64,000 nt of DNA from Owenia fusiformis (taxonomy: Eukaryota; Annelida; Polychaeta; Sabellida; Oweniidae): positions 558,001-622,000 of the forward strand of contig CAIIXF020000006.1 in assembly GCA_903813345.2 (NCBI GenBank), given 5' to 3'. The notes under the pieces are model-generated. The model was not told the DNA's origin, did no database searches, and worked only from the letters and a program-made list of their open reading frames with translations. Made by a program: the position numbers and the translations under genes. The first letter of the stretch is position 1. Each line of letters begins with the position of its first letter. Positions 1-15,300 of the stretch are shown piece after piece.

Positions 1-159
1 TGGTGTCTTGAGTATTATTTATAGATTTTATGGGCCACATTAAGCTATAAACCTTGGATACCTATGTAAGTGTCAAGACCACGAATATATAAAAATGTTA
101 TTATGTTTTAATGAAATAAATAAAATAAAAAAACAAAAAAACAATGACAAGAATCTTAC

Positions 160-310
160 TGAGTTTAGGTAGAGCTAGAACAGGCTTGGATGCATTGCTA
201 GGTAGAGAGTTGCCACCCTTGTTGACTGCAATCACTCTGAATTCATATTCTTTGCCTTCATCTAAATGCTTAACTCTGGCATTCTGTTGGCCTGCTGGCA
301 CCTCATTAGC
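160..310 (-). CDS. exon 41: C-terminal half of second Fn3 domain
   Basis: Phase 0 to 1, 151 nt. It encodes ANEVPAGQQNARVKHLDEGK, then EYEFRVIAVNKGGNSLPSNA and SKPVLALPKL. YEFRVIAVN..G.S.PS is the F-G part of an Fn3 domain. The donor is CTCA before GTAAGA. The gene continues off the low-coordinate end, where further Ig/Fn3 modules and the kinase are expected. Confidence 0.93.
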
Positions 311-3300
311 CTACAATGTGGAGGGGAATATATACAAGTTTTACTTTAATGGTATTCAGGACAAAGTCAATAGGTGGCATAAAATACATTAGGTACTTCA
401 AGCCTGTAGCCAGGGGGGGGGGTTTCGATGGCCCCCTGGCCAAAAAATCTTTCAAAATCATGCAGTTTTTCACCATTCTGAACACTTTTTAAAGTGATTT
501 AGGCTTTTTTTTTAAAGAAACCTAATACATTGAATTACCCAAATGCGAGTAGGTAGTTACCAGTTTCACCACCAGGTGGCTGATTCGGGTCAATTAACAT
601 GGCAGGTATATAAGAAAGTTCCCTTAAACTTGAATATTATCAATTTAAGTGGATCAATTTTCATATAACCCTTATGTGTCTGATACTTATACTAATGAAA
701 ATATGTCCAGTAAAGCAAAATATTATCTGTCCACTAAAAGAAAAGATATTTCATTTTTTGTGATTTTATAGCATGGGGTCTATGGCGAATCTCCCCGAGC
801 TAGAAGTCACATTTTCAAAGAAAATAAATTTTTCAAAGTTGATAAACACTTTTTAAAACCACATTTCTAGATGTAATTTTACATGTAGATTTCAAATATG
901 TTATTACTTTGACTGAATTTTGAATTTTTAATGATGTAAATCAAGATTATTTCTACTCGCATCTGGGTTATTGGCCATAGCTGAAATTCTACATATTGAA
1001 GTAAAACCCGTCTTGCCCTAACTCCACTAAGACCAGCCCAGTGTTCAGAGGAGTAGGTGTTCACATTTCAAGGTGTTTTAATATGTGAGTCAATGGGAGA
1101 TTTAAAAATTAGGGTGTTCACATTGAGAGGTGTTCAGATTAGAGAGGTGTTCTGATATATAGGTTTCATTGCATTGCATTGTAAGAGAAACTTTGTTATC
1201 CGTTTTGGATAAAGTGATTATTACCTTAACCCAGTCTCCTCCCTTTTCCTTCTTCTCAATGATATATTTCTCTAAAGGTGCACCACCGTCATCTTTGGGT
1301 GGGGCCCAGGAGATGTCTGCATGGTTCTCATCCACATCATGGACCTCAGGGGTGCCAGGGGAATCAGGTTCATCTATTAACAGAATATGAAATGAGTGAT
1401 GTGTATGTGTAGTTTTCAAGTTGTTTTAATTCTTTTCTATTTGATATATGATTTTATGATTTCAAATTTTGGAGTGAGAATGGCAAAAGTTCTCAGTTGT
1501 TCATTTTAAATACATTCATCTGATTAGACATTAAAGTACTAAGTATTCAGTACTCATTTACAATATGCAAATTCTGATGTAATTTATACAAGATGTACAT
1601 GCATGTTACTTGATGTTACATCTTAACATTGAGAAATAATGTAAGTCGATGTTTTATACCACATACATTCAGGTATTAATATACTTAAAACTATTCAAAT
1701 TGCCTGGTATATTAATACATACCATAAGGATCTTTGGCCAAGATATCATGTGGAGTATCAAGTGGTTTACTTTCACCATGCTTATTCACAGCCTTAACCC
1801 TAAACTTATATTTCTTGCCAGCAACCAGTTTATCGACGGCAGCTTCAGGTTTTTTAGGACGTGCGACTTCATTCCATGACCCTCTGGCAGTATCCATCTG
1901 CTCAACGATGTACTCTTCAATTGGTGCACCACCATCATCCTTTGGTGGCTTCCAGCGAAGTTTGCAACGATCCTTGTAAACGTCAAATGCCTCAAGGTCA
2001 GGCTCGGGTCTGCTAGGCTTGTCTGGATAATAAAATGTATAAAGCGTAAATTGAAATGCATTTTTTATATAATTCTTGGAAAATACATCAATATAACGAT
2101 TTACGAAAAAAAACTAAATAAGCTTTGGTTGCCCCCTCCCCATGTTATGAAACGCTTTTTCTTTTTGTCAAGGTGTCTGGTAGGTTTATTTTATACATTA
2201 TATAAAATGGTAAAATATTAATTCATGTCACAATGGGTATCACCACTGTCTGAAGGATTTTCCATTCTTATTCAATTAGTTTTTAACTTTCCCACATCTT
2301 TCATCTAAGTATAAATCAGTGAACATTTCATCAATTCTGGCCTTCTCCTGAAGAAATAAATTCCCTGGATTTTGTTGAAATCAATTTGCCCTAAATATGC
2401 CATTATCCCTTCTATTAACCGTAAATCGTTATTTTGATTTGTTCCCATCGAAAATAAATCAATCTTTTCTTCAATAGAACTTACCTACAACCTTTATCTT
2501 AATAGGGACCTTGACAGCCCCAACTTTATTAGCAAGTTCAAGCTCATAGTCCCCACTATCAGCTCTCTTGGCTTGACCAACCTTCAGTTTACAAGCCTTA
2601 GGAGTCATCTCAGTCTTTGCATTCTCAGGTTTTAGTGGGGCGCCATCTTTCTTCCAGTTGGCCTTTGGCATTGGAGTTCCTATAACAGAAGTGTGTGTTG
2701 TGATTTGTGTAAGGTGCCAAAATTGTGCCATGTTGGTTTAAAGCTAAAAATCGCAATTGTAAAGTTGCTGACAAACTGCGATTTTGATTGGCTGATTTAG
2801 TCGCTAATTCTTGCTATAGTTTACATGCTATTACATAAGTGTGTACACAAAAGGCACGATCACTCTCACACAGCAAGTTGTTCATTCTTTAATCTTCCAA
2901 CAAAATCAAATCAATAGAAAATATTTATCAGGATAATTAAAATCACATGTACTGGAGAAACTATAAAGGATATTAAACACATTTTTATAAGGGAAAACTG
3001 AAGAATATTTTTGTAATTGTTTAGGGAAAGGATTTTCAAGTAGGTATATTTTCATCCTATAATATGGGATGAGGGGTATTCTAATGTGTATCTAAGGGAA
3101 GGGAGCTAAACTAAAGGTACAGGACATGCAAACAGGGAAGATGGAGACATAGATAGTATCACGAAATAACATAGATAAACTCAAAGGAAATGGTGCTACA
3201 GGGAAACAGATGTTATTCAAGAAATATTCTGAATCAATCATAATGACTAAGTCAACAGAAATATGGCGGTAAAGGTCTGTCTTCTTAAAATAAAGACCGA

Positions 3301-6300
3301 CTAGTGCTGTCATCTTTTGTTGACCTATGAAATTAATGTGACATTGTTTTAATCACTACAACTCAAATCAAGATTAAAAATTAATTAATGCAAGGAGTAT
3401 AAATCAAAGAACATTCTATAAAGTCATTGACCATAATTTGTAGAAATGATAATGGGAAGATCTATATAATTCATAGAATTCATTATTATATAGAAATTAA
3501 GTCTTACTTTGCACTAGGAGCTGTTATTTATGTTTGGATAGTTTTACAAGGCAAGAATTTTGATCACATAAAGCATTTATCATACAGGGTGTTATCATAT
3601 CTTAAAGCAGCATATATCATAAGCGGTTAGAACATGAACATGTATGAGATGAATTCATATAGTGCCCATGTGTTGTCATTCATTTTCAAGATTAATCATT
3701 TTTAGACTAATGTACATCATCGGAAAATAACCGAAAATTGACATCCAGGATTTTCTGTCTTGCTATGGCTATATTTAGGCCTGTAGCCTGGATTTGCCAA
3801 GGGGGTTCAGTTTTCAAAAAATTCCAAGAGGGTTCAAATTTGACAATTTTGGTCCAAATATATAACCATGCCATACCAAGACAGAAAATAATGTTTCTTT
3901 CAATACAACTCTACATAACCTGTATACTAGAAACTGGCTGACTTGGACTGCAGAAATTACATGGCTATCAATTAGAGCAACAATATTTTGGATATTTTTC
4001 TAAAAAAGTTTTAAGTGTCAATGCCATAAACTGTAACAAATCTTCAATGATGGCAGATAATGGAAGCCCATAATAATCGCCTTACAATGAATGGCCCTTC
4101 AATTTCTGCTCCCCTGCATACCAGTTGAATGCTATAAATCTTTTATTGACTCTTAACATGTCAGTATCTTCCACATATGTATATGATACACATGGACACT
4201 ATATGGATATTACATGAAACTGAATATAATTCTATCTGGTCTTACCCTCTTTCACTAAAATAAAATTTCAAAACTCAATTATTTGAAAAATTAAAAAACT
4301 CAAATTTAAATCAATAATTCAACAAATAAAAATAACTAAATACCTTTAAATGGTTGGAATAATCATAAATAACAAATCCTTGAAAAATGAAATTGCTCAG
4401 AGAATTACAAAATCAATTTCTAATCTAATTAATGACTTAACAAACGTGGTTCATCCAAAATATCAAAATATTGTGATACCTCAAAATAATATTATAAGTT
4501 ATTGAATGACTTGAAGTGCAATACAGGATATATTCTGCTCATGAATTCCACATTGGAACGAGACGAAGTCGAGTGCCAATACAGAATATCGAGAGCAGAA
4601 TATATCCTGTGTTGCACTTCATATCTTTCTATAACGTTTTTATCGTGTGATCCTCTGTATTGCTACTGAGAATGTCCCCCTCCCTCCGTACCAATATTTT
4701 CTGTATTGCGACGGAGATGATCAATGGGGACAATCTCAGTAGCAACACAGATTGGTACAGCACAAGAACTGGCCAATCAGAAGGCTTCATTTTACAGATC
4801 ATACGATAAACTATTGTACAGCTAAACATGTATTGTATGCCACATTACTATAAATTGTGACATTTCTGTATTGTCATTTGTAAATCATGGCAATCTCAGA
4901 AATTCACAATGCACTAAATTCAAACTCAAAAGTCAAAATAATTCAAACATCTCAATTGAATTATTTTGATTTTTGATTCTATATTGCAGATGTGCCACAC
5001 GAGTGCATGCTTGCAGAATATTTCACATATTCATTCACATATTCACATGTACAATGTTCTATATCTTCACATTTTTCACATATTCATTCACATATTCACA
5101 TGTGCAATGTAGTAAGTTATCAGACTTGCTAGAATTCCACTTTATATTCTAAATGACACTTCCAGTTATGTTATATCCATCTATTATTTATAAAGCTAAT
5201 AAAATAATTAAAGTTAAATTAAAGACTGTACTGCACTACATGTACTGGTCCATTTATTGTATTGTACTTTATGCACTCACCTGTAAATGGTATAGGTAGA
5301 TCAATTTTCTCCCCAGCCTTGACTTCAATTACTTTAGGTATTTTGTCAAGGTCTACCACAGGGGCTCTCTCTCCTTCATCAACCAAGAGTTCAGCTTTTG
5401 TTTCACGGTCCCCAACTTTACATGTATACAGGGCTTCATCATCCAAGTCTAACGTCTCAAAGACCAGTTTCTCCCAGTCAACATCCTTAACAGCTTGGAC
5501 TCTGAATTGATAAAAGATATGGCAAGTGTTACATGGGCAGGATTTTACACATATGTATGTTTATGTGTAATACATAATAAATTCTGAGTATATGTAGTCT
5601 AACTACAAGCCTCTGTGCCTCCCCCCTCTACTTGACTTCTCACACAGAAGTTGTGCAACTGGCTTGTAGCTAGACTAAAGTATATGGTGTTAATTTTAAA
5701 CTCATTTTTCGTCTACATATACACCTTCTAAATATGAAATTGTGATCATACCTATCACTTAGAGTGACCTCTTTGCCATCTTTGAACCAAGAAACAGGGT
5801 ATCTATGAGGATTGTAAGGTCTGCATTCCATGACGGCTTTCTGGCCCTCAACACCACGGACATCCTTCAGCTTCTCTTTGAACTTAACATCAGCTGCAAG
5901 AGAAGTTTTTCAAGAATTAACTGTATTGTCTGTATTCCCACTGAATTCTCCACAATTTAAACCCGTTTTGGCATTATTTCGACTTATTGATTGACTAAAA
6001 GTGAATTATTAAGAAAGTCGCTGTATTGTAGAATTGTTAGTAAAATTAACAAATAATAACAAAAAAATTAACTGAAAAATCTTTTTTAAAAGATGTTCAT
6101 TTGCCTGCATTCAAAACAATTCGAAAAACAACAATGTTAATGTTCACATTTTCAATCATTTATGTACACCAATGGTATCTATTCACTCAATTATATTGCA
6201 CCAAGTTTATATTTGAAGAAACTTGCATGAATTCAAGTTTACTGTCCATCTACTTAATTTTTCAAATGTGAAAACGATGCTTAATCACATAAACAAAGTA

Positions 6301-9300
6301 AAATTTCCTATCATAAATTATTTCCCTATTCTAAAACTTTCTTGTCCTTCACTCACTAACTACTACAAGTAGGGTCCCCACTTACGTTCCACAAATAGTT
6401 TGGCCTGAGTGGTCTCCTGCCCTGTACGACATATATACTGGTGCTCATCCTGCTTGGACATGTTCTTCACCTTTAGGATACGCTTAACTCCATCCTCAAT
6501 GATCTCATACTTGGGGCAATTCTCAAGAGGCTGAAAAAAGAGAAGCTTAAGATTTGAATTTTGAACTAAAGTCTTTGGTCAGATCTCTGCATCAAAATCC
6601 CAACATTTTGAAAAGCCATCAGTAAAAGTAAGACTGAAAGAGGAGTCTTATAATGGGGGAATGCAACAAGTTGGTTTACCCTTTCCGATTCAGCCCCCTT
6701 GAACCACTGCACTTCAGCATCTGCATCATTCACTTCACAGTACATCTCAGCATCCTCGTTCTCCAAGGCATCCTCATCATGCAACAGTTCAGAGAAACCC
6801 CAGGATGGTTCTGGAATTACAGATGGAATATGTTAGTCCATTTTGCATCGAATAAATTAAACTGTATGCTGAGGATTTATCAGAGAGGCTTCATTTCAAG
6901 GGCGGGGTTTAAGTCAAAATGTATTCTTGTGCCAGAAGTCAATTTATTGACCCAAATCCAACGATTTCACTGTACATTGACAATTTCTACTTACATGTTC
7001 AACTGTATGCAGCCAATTTGCTAAATTAAGGTTATATTTTTTCCAAATAAAAAAACAAACTGACAAAAATGTTGGGTAAAAAATAGTTAAATATTTTTCG
7101 TAGTTACAATGACTTCATACACAGAAGAATTACCTTGTAATAGCACTTTGGTGGTGGTTTCATCTCCTTCTACTTCACATTTGTATTCAGCCACATCATT
7201 GTCATCAGCGTTTACAATGGTCAACAGACATCGGTTCTCACGACGTACAATCTCATATTTCTTTGGGGTATACTGAAAACATCAATTGTTATGAAAATTG
7301 CTTTATAAATGTTTAACTGAATCTTCCAAAGACATACGTAATACATGGGGTATATAAAAACTCCAATTTACATTTGAATTCTAATTTTTTATTGGATGTT
7401 TGCGACATTAACATTTGCAAACAGTTTAACATTCAAATATAAATCTTGTGGAAGTTAATTTGATTATAAATTGAACGAAATAATTGTTTTGTCATTTCTA
7501 TGACTTGTATAATTGTATCTTATTAAGTGATATGTTTGGCTAGAGCATTTCCCTAAAATGACAGCCATTATATATCATTATTGTATAATTAACTAATGCT
7601 ACTTATGCTCACATCAAGTCTCTCTCCATTTTTGTACCATATAACATGGGGTCTTGGATCAATAAGAGCACACTCCAAAGTCACTTTCTTCTTTCGGACC
7701 ACAGAGACTGTCTCAGGAAGTTTCTGGGTAAAATAGTACTCAGCTTTCTTCTCTGTAAATAGAATGAAAATATTATATTGTGTGACTTTGCAGGTCCAGA
7801 ACCAAATAGAAACTGACAAGTCTGATTTTCCCATTATTTCTATGAAATTCATAGGACACACCCTGATTCAAAATGTAATGCAAAAGGGACACAGAAACAT
7901 TAAGTACAAAACATAAAGCTTTACATGGAAGACATTAGTCTTATAAAGTATCTGAAGGTCGCATACTATAGTAAAGGTTTAGAAATGTAAAGTGTATGGA
8001 AGTTCACATTTAAAGCCTGTTAGAAATTGTGAGTCAAAACAAATACCTTACTTCAAAGTTGAACTGAGTTTTTTTGCATTCAGTATATAAGAGATGGTGT
8101 CAAACTATCAACAGTTGTTAATAAAACAAATAGCAAGTTAAAACTTCATTATGGTTTCACCTCTCCCTCCATCCCAGTAAAAGATTTTTTTTTTCAAATC
8201 AACTTCTACACCTGTTGAGATTTGACACCATCATCAAAGACTCTCTGACTTATTCCTATTCCCAGTACCAAGTCAAATAGCATAAGAATGATAGAGAGGG
8301 GCCACCTAACTTTTAATGCTACAACCTATGATGCTGTAGCACAAGGCTCTTCCATATATACATAGTACTATACTTGTATATCAGGTCCTGGTATTACCAA
8401 AGGTACCACATGGTATGGTATCTATAATGAGGGCATATAAACTTGAATCCTACCCATCCATGCTTCTCCTTGGATCCTTTTGCAAATATATAATATATAA
8501 AACAAGAAGCAGCCAAATATGTACATGCAAGTTAGGTGACCCTGATACACTTATCTATAGTAAATATATTGTAGAATACATATACAATATACTTGTTCAA
8601 TAAACATGTACAATATACATGTATATTGTATAATACTATAATATAATAAGAATATAAAAAGAAATAGGTTTAAAGAAGGAAACAAATTTATTTCAATAAA
8701 CCTCTGCCACAGACAATGTTTCAATATGGTAAACTTGAAAGGGGTGCCCTGGTTATATAAGTACAGCCCAGTATATCACTGACAGTTATACAATGGGTGG
8801 TATTGGATACAGGGATTATCCTATAAAATATATCCCAAGATCCCAAAACTAAGGGAGATATACAATTTTTCAAAGATTGAATCCCATATCCAAAACTACC
8901 ATCATATAACTGATTTATCCCATACCTATCGATGTGAATAATAAAAGTTATATATTACAAAGGAGAAACATTACACATAGCCATATAGCTGGAAGTACAA
9001 GTTTATTTTGGGGATATAACTTTTATATCCCTCTGTTACATGTATCTCCCTGTAACATAATTAAGCATGGGATAAATGCTGAATTTTGCGATTATATAGA
9101 ACTTATATCCCCTTCTATACCTCCAATTACTAAATTCAACATACTTGCTGGAAAGTAAAAGCAGAATTTATGGATGACAATATTTATGGAAAATATTAAT
9201 AAATTAAGACAGGAACAATTCCAAGCACATTAGAAACTTCTTTTTGATGCGCAGTGAAACATTGAAAAGCATTAAAAGTGCAGAACTTGGCCCCAAATAG

Positions 9301-12300
9301 GAGAGAAAATTTGCCAGTGCGAAACATGCCTTAAAGGATCATGTTCCTGTAAAACTATGTGGCCCTGGTATCAAAAACAAGACCCCTTAAGGTAATAGGT
9401 ATAAAAACCTTGGTACATGCACAAGAAGAAATTTCATACAGACATAGAAATCATTCAACAATATTATTTTTGATTGTATTTTCTTACTTTGGAATTTTGA
9501 TGAATTTCAGCACTATAAAACATTTAATAATATAAATAAAGAAGAAAAAACACTTGTACAGCAAAGCATGAAATAAAGTAACATAATCATATTGGTATTC
9601 GCCATTTGAAAGAACAATAAAACATTAAATACCTTCAACGTATAACCAAGCAGAGGTTTGAGTGTCATCACATTTACATGTGTATTTCCCGCCATCCTCC
9701 AACTTGATTTTCTTAATAATGAGCCTCTGTTCATCTTTGTTACTGACAAAGTCGTACCTAAAATTCAAGAAAATTTTTGTGTTACAAATTTATTTATTTT
9801 TGTTATTTCTTGGTATAATTCTGGTTTTACACCTTGCACATTCGCTTTGTCTTCATTTAATATGCAGATTAGGGCCTTGATCAAATATTGATGTATGATT
9901 TGAAATCGAAAGAATTTTAGTAAGAGGGAATGAATTACATTGGATGACCAACTTTCGTCAAGCTATAATCACATATCATGATAACAAGCTTTAACAAGAG
10001 GAAATTGATCTTTGTCTTTTATTGTCCTTTATCAACTTTTCTGTTGCAGAACATGAACATTTTGACCAAGTCCCTACAATAGCATACACTGTCTATTTTT
10101 AATATGTTTAAAAGTATTACTCAACTATGATGCTAAAATGGACATGTGAAGTGAAAATATTCATATTACATGCTTGTACAGAATTTATGTGATAATATAA
10201 AAAAGTAAAGATTTAAGAGGCATTTAATAAGAATTTATGAATATACCTACATGTATATATGTTTAAAGTAAAAATATCTAGAAAGTTTCTACACATTAAA
10301 GTTTCCGCAAATACTTCTTCAAAAAGCTAAAGAAAGACATCCATATTTGCATAATATGTGCAAACAGAATGATAATGAAGAACTCATGTCCACATATTCC
10401 AAAAAATTAATTAAAATAGAAATAAAAAGATAATATAAGCATGAAAATGAAAATAGCACTGACTGGGAATGCTGTACATTATGTACAGTACATATTTCCA
10501 TGCTGTTAGAATGTACATGTACATATTCTGTAGAAGCCAATCTACTACTTTGGTGTACAGTACTTAATATAACCCAATATATGAAAAAATTGAGAGAAAA
10601 ATGTTATTATCCATATAAAAGTTAGCTTGTCGTAACGTATAGGATGTCAACCCAGCATATACATTAGTACATCAACTTATATGCGGACTGTGAAACATTC
10701 AATATATGAGGAAACTATAAAGATAATATAACAAATGAACATAAAAATGAGAAAATAAAATAACAATGATGGTGAATTGTTTCAACAACATATAAGTTAC
10801 TTAATTTCCTCATTGGAGTACTGTACAAATAAGTCAGCTCGCATTTAGGCAGTAAAGTAATCGCGTAACACAATCATTTTCAATCCATTCCTGATTACAT
10901 CAATATCAAAAGGGATGCCAGATTTACAGACGACAAAATTTCTGGACCCCAAGTTATTCTTTTTTTAAAGGTACATATCTTTGTAATTGGTGGCCCATGA
11001 ATGATATTGATGTCATATGAAGGCTGAAAATGCTATTACTCCTAGCAATAGAGTAATATATATAGTAATTATAAATGTTAATATAGGATATATAACATTT
11101 ATGTCTCCCCCACATATCATATATCCTAACTTCATGTATAATTAGTATTCACACTGTATATTTGACAAAACTTTAGATGGTTGAGATTGAATATAGGTTT
11201 TGAGAGCACAAAATTAAAGTTACTTTTTTAGAATCATGAATCAGTAAATAAACCCATATTCAATAGCAACGCATTTATAACATGTAACATTTCTTATCCC
11301 AACCTAAGTTTTGTTTATGAACAAATTAAAAAAACCTCTACGCAATGTATCCATATACAACTCATTGTATAGCTTCCTGGTCAACTCAACCCCAAGTCAA
11401 CTCAACCCAAGTCAACTCAACCCTTAGTCAACTCGACCCCAAGTCATCTCAACCCTTGGTCAACTAAACCCTTAGTCAAGTCGACCCAAATGATTTTACT
11501 TGTTTTAAGAAGATTAAAATACAATATAATCCCATTGTTTGTGCAGTTTGATTTGAAATCAAACTTCAAAGAAAAAAACATTTTTGCCACCTATAGATCA
11601 AAACGAAGATTTGAAATGGATCATAAAATCCCAATCTGATTGTTTAGGTAGCATTGTTTATGACACCTGACATGGGTACGATAATGGAAATTGTAAAATC
11701 ATAAATCCCATTGTTTTTTCAGTCTTGTTTTAAAATCTAGATTAAAAAAATAAACATTTCTATCGCCTATAGATCAGAAGGAAGATTTGAACTATATCAT
11801 ATTGTTTATTGTTTATCATTATTATCAAAATATAAAATCATTCAATACAAAGTAATGGATGGATGTTGGCACAATGCACATGTTGCATAAGCTACCTGTT
11901 GTCAAAAATACTGTTGCAACAATTTCGGTATAACAGAAAAGTGTATAGATAATTTTTTTATTTCAGAGAGATAAAACAAGCTCAAATATGAAGGGGTGAA
12001 ATATATGTATAGCATCGTGAATAGCCCTATTAAGATTAATCAAATATTATTTTGGTAAATAAATGCCATATTTATAAAAAATTATAAATGCGTTAAGCAC
12101 AAACTTCAATAGTTGTTAATTTTATTTTGGAAAATTAGCATTTTAGTCCCTCATTCTTTCAAAATTCATCAATATCATACCATGAAAATAGTATATCTAT
12201 TTGTTTTTTATGGTGGGGTAGAGTTGACTAAGGGATGAGATGACCAAGGGTTGAGATGACTTGGGGTCGAGTTGACTAAGGGTCAAGATGACTTGGGGTC

Positions 12301-15300
12301 GACTTGACTAAGGGTGGACTTGACTTGGGGTCGACTTGACTAAGGGTTGAGTTGACTTGGGTTGAGTTGACTTGGGGTTGAGTTGACCAGTTACCATTGT
12401 ATATACTTATTGTATACAATCATTGTCTACAATACCAGACTTTGGATGGGATAAACAGACCATTCAATAGTTTATTCTGTATATCATATAATACTGACTC
12501 AAGTTATGATATATGAAATGATTCAAAAGTTATGATATATGAAATTACTAATAAGTTATGATATATGAAATGATTCAAAAGTTATGATATATGAAAGTAC
12601 TAATAAGTTATGATATATGAAATGATTCAAAAGTTATGATATATGAACAAATGAGCACAAAGCAAACATATCATATATACTCACATCATGTATGATATGT
12701 TCATTAATTTGTTTAGCTCACTTGTTGTTCATACAAGTATAACATTAACACAATTGAATGTAAATCTAATATACAGGATGAACTATGATATAATAATGAT
12801 ATAGTAATTATGCAATAATAGCATAACATATATCGGAAGCTATATACATCTTCTTTTGTTAGTAAATACAGTTTACTTGTACAGTAAAACCTGTCTAATC
12901 TGAATGTTGCATCAACATAATGCAATTTATTCTCAATAAATATTAATAGCTTCATTGACCCCAAACCTTTAAATTTTCTTAACTTTTTGATTTTTTCAGA
13001 AGTCTGCGAACTCAATAGAAGATGAGCAAAAAACAGCAGACATGAAGTGTGCAACTAAGAGGTGTTCGGATATACAGGTTTTACTGTACATGATATTTAC
13101 TCACATATGCTCTGGGTGGTCTTGATATCTAGCATTATATGTTCATAAAACAATTATACACAATGTCCTCAACATAAATATATCACAGATAACAAACACA
13201 CCACATCTTACACAACACTACAAATTGCAACATTTAAGACAACTCACAAAAACACAAAATTTCGCAAAATATCAAAACACAACATTTGGACAACACATCA
13301 GAAAACAAAATTTCGCAAAACATCAAAACACAACATTTGGACAACATGTCAAAACAGACAGATTGTAGCTGAAGCTGTCAATTTAGATTTAAGAACACCA
13401 CAAATATAACATATTAACACAGCAACATTGTTAGGCATTAAGAATCACTGCACTTCATGTTTTATGTTGATCAATGAAATTACAATAACATAGGTGCCAG
13501 TAGTTAGTTACCAGGTTCATCATCAGGTGGCTTAATTCTGCTAGAGTATTGCAGATATACAAGATATTCATTTAAATTTCAAAAAAAGATTTTTGGTGGA
13601 TAATTTTCATGTTATCAATTTTTCAGTTTGATAATAAAAATAGGATAAGGTATCCACAGTCAACTATTTGAGTGAAAATTTCTGATTCTAGTAAGCTACT
13701 ATCGGCATTAACCATGACAGTCCTAGTAATAATATTATTTTGGTTGAATATTTAAATTCAAAAATGAAAATCATTTCTACTGGCATCTAGTCAATTTAAG
13801 TGGCCAAGTGCTTATTACAACATTACAACATGGAAAACCAACTCTGAAATGGTAACTGGGCCACTTTACAAGGTAAACTGTTGATATGAGGAAAAACTAA
13901 CACAGAACACCCCCCTCCACTATTTAATATCTTCGCCAAAGTGGGTTTATTGGAAAAAAAACTAACCTTGGTCCTTGGAAGATTTCTAGCTTGTTCTTGT
14001 ACCAGCGAAGTTTGGCATTCGATTTACAGAACTGGCAGAAAAATTCTATTTTCTTGTCCCCCTCTTTGCATTTGATGTCTTTTAGAGGGACAATGAATGT
14101 ATCAGGTTCCTGTAACATAAAGAAGTGGATACAATATTTCAAAACAGTTGTTCAGTTTATAAGACAAAATGTCACCATCTAGTTCCTATTGCAAAAGTAT
14201 AACAATTTGTGATATGGATACTGAACACCAGTCACAAACATTGGCAGCACATCTTCTTGCATTTTGCATAATTGTGTAATTGTACATGTAATTTTACCTA
14301 TCACAGGGGTTATGCTTTTACTGGCCCTATAGTGAATTTATTTTGTGAAAATTCTGATTATCACTATTGCCAGTTATAATCCTGTGCCAATGTCAGCACT
14401 CGATCAGTGCTCTGACAATAATGCTAATAATTAGTGCTTATTTAGTACAGATATTTTCAATAATTCAGTATGTAGCTATCGTAGCTATTCATTAAATGCA
14501 ACAAACAGATTTATCAAAAAATTTCATGTTATCAATTTTTACGAAGATATCCATTTTGAATAAAAAAAACAGTAAGACTATAAATTCTATCTAACATAAC
14601 AAAATTTGAAACATTTCAACAGAGTAACAAAAACATTATCAATCTAACACCCATTCTCAAATTTCAGGTCCATTTCGAGGTTCCAAAAAATAACCGTGGT
14701 GTTACAGTAATCTACACAGTCGAAAGTTTAATACTCCCAAATATTTCATGCACCACTATCTTATTTTTTGAGATTCACCATGATATGTAAAGGGAGAAAT
14801 GATTATGATTGTATCAATGATTATAGGGAAATTTCAATGATAGCAAACAACTATTTAAACAAGTAAAACAAATGCTTTGTTGTTCATTTTTGGCCCATGA
14901 GACCATCATAGAAAAACTAACACACAAATTAATACTAGGTTTATTTTATTTATCTATACAATAACAGACCAATTTGTAATAGAAATTATATTTAAAAAGT
15001 CTTAAATCACAATGTATAAAAATGTTTTTCATAAAATTAAATGCTCATGAAGTAACAACTAAAATGAGTTTACAATACAAAGTTGCAATACAAAATCATA
15101 AAGAGTTTCAAATTAGAGTTGTTTCAAATGAAGTAAAGGTATAATTAATTGAAATTATATGATTCCAGGTATGGGAACACGCCTTTCTTAACTGAGAAAA
15201 ATGCAGTAACTGCAATAGGTTATGACCAAAATTTAATCATACTGAATTTTCCTTCAAACTTATTCACATATTAAGTTCCTAAAATTTTTTCAACAATCAA

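Larger units (their letters stand above)
311..1224 (-). other. intron 40-41 with two repeats
   Basis: About 0.9 kb intron inside the second Fn3. It contains a 0.4-kb repeat (542-964) and a pogo-like MITE (about 997-1172), each listed separately; the rest is AT-rich with no further signal, apart from a G8-9 run near 414. Confidence 0.8.
2680..5280 (-). other. 2.6-kb intron 37-38 with hairpin elements
   Basis: It splits an Ig between LPIPFTG and TPMPKANW. It holds two neighbouring hairpins (4513-4619 and 4654-4751) and a short TATTCACATATTCA repeat near 5020-5105. I see no exon or other gene. Confidence 0.75.
9758..13966 (-). other. 4.2-kb repeat-rich intron 30-31
   Basis: It divides the C2-like Ig. 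It contains a foldback element (11377-12390), a 53-bp minisatellite (12501-12648), a pogo-like MITE (12882-13086), a 50-bp duplication (13252-13350) and a copy of the 0.4-kb repeat (13493-13789). No exon found. Confidence 0.75.
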
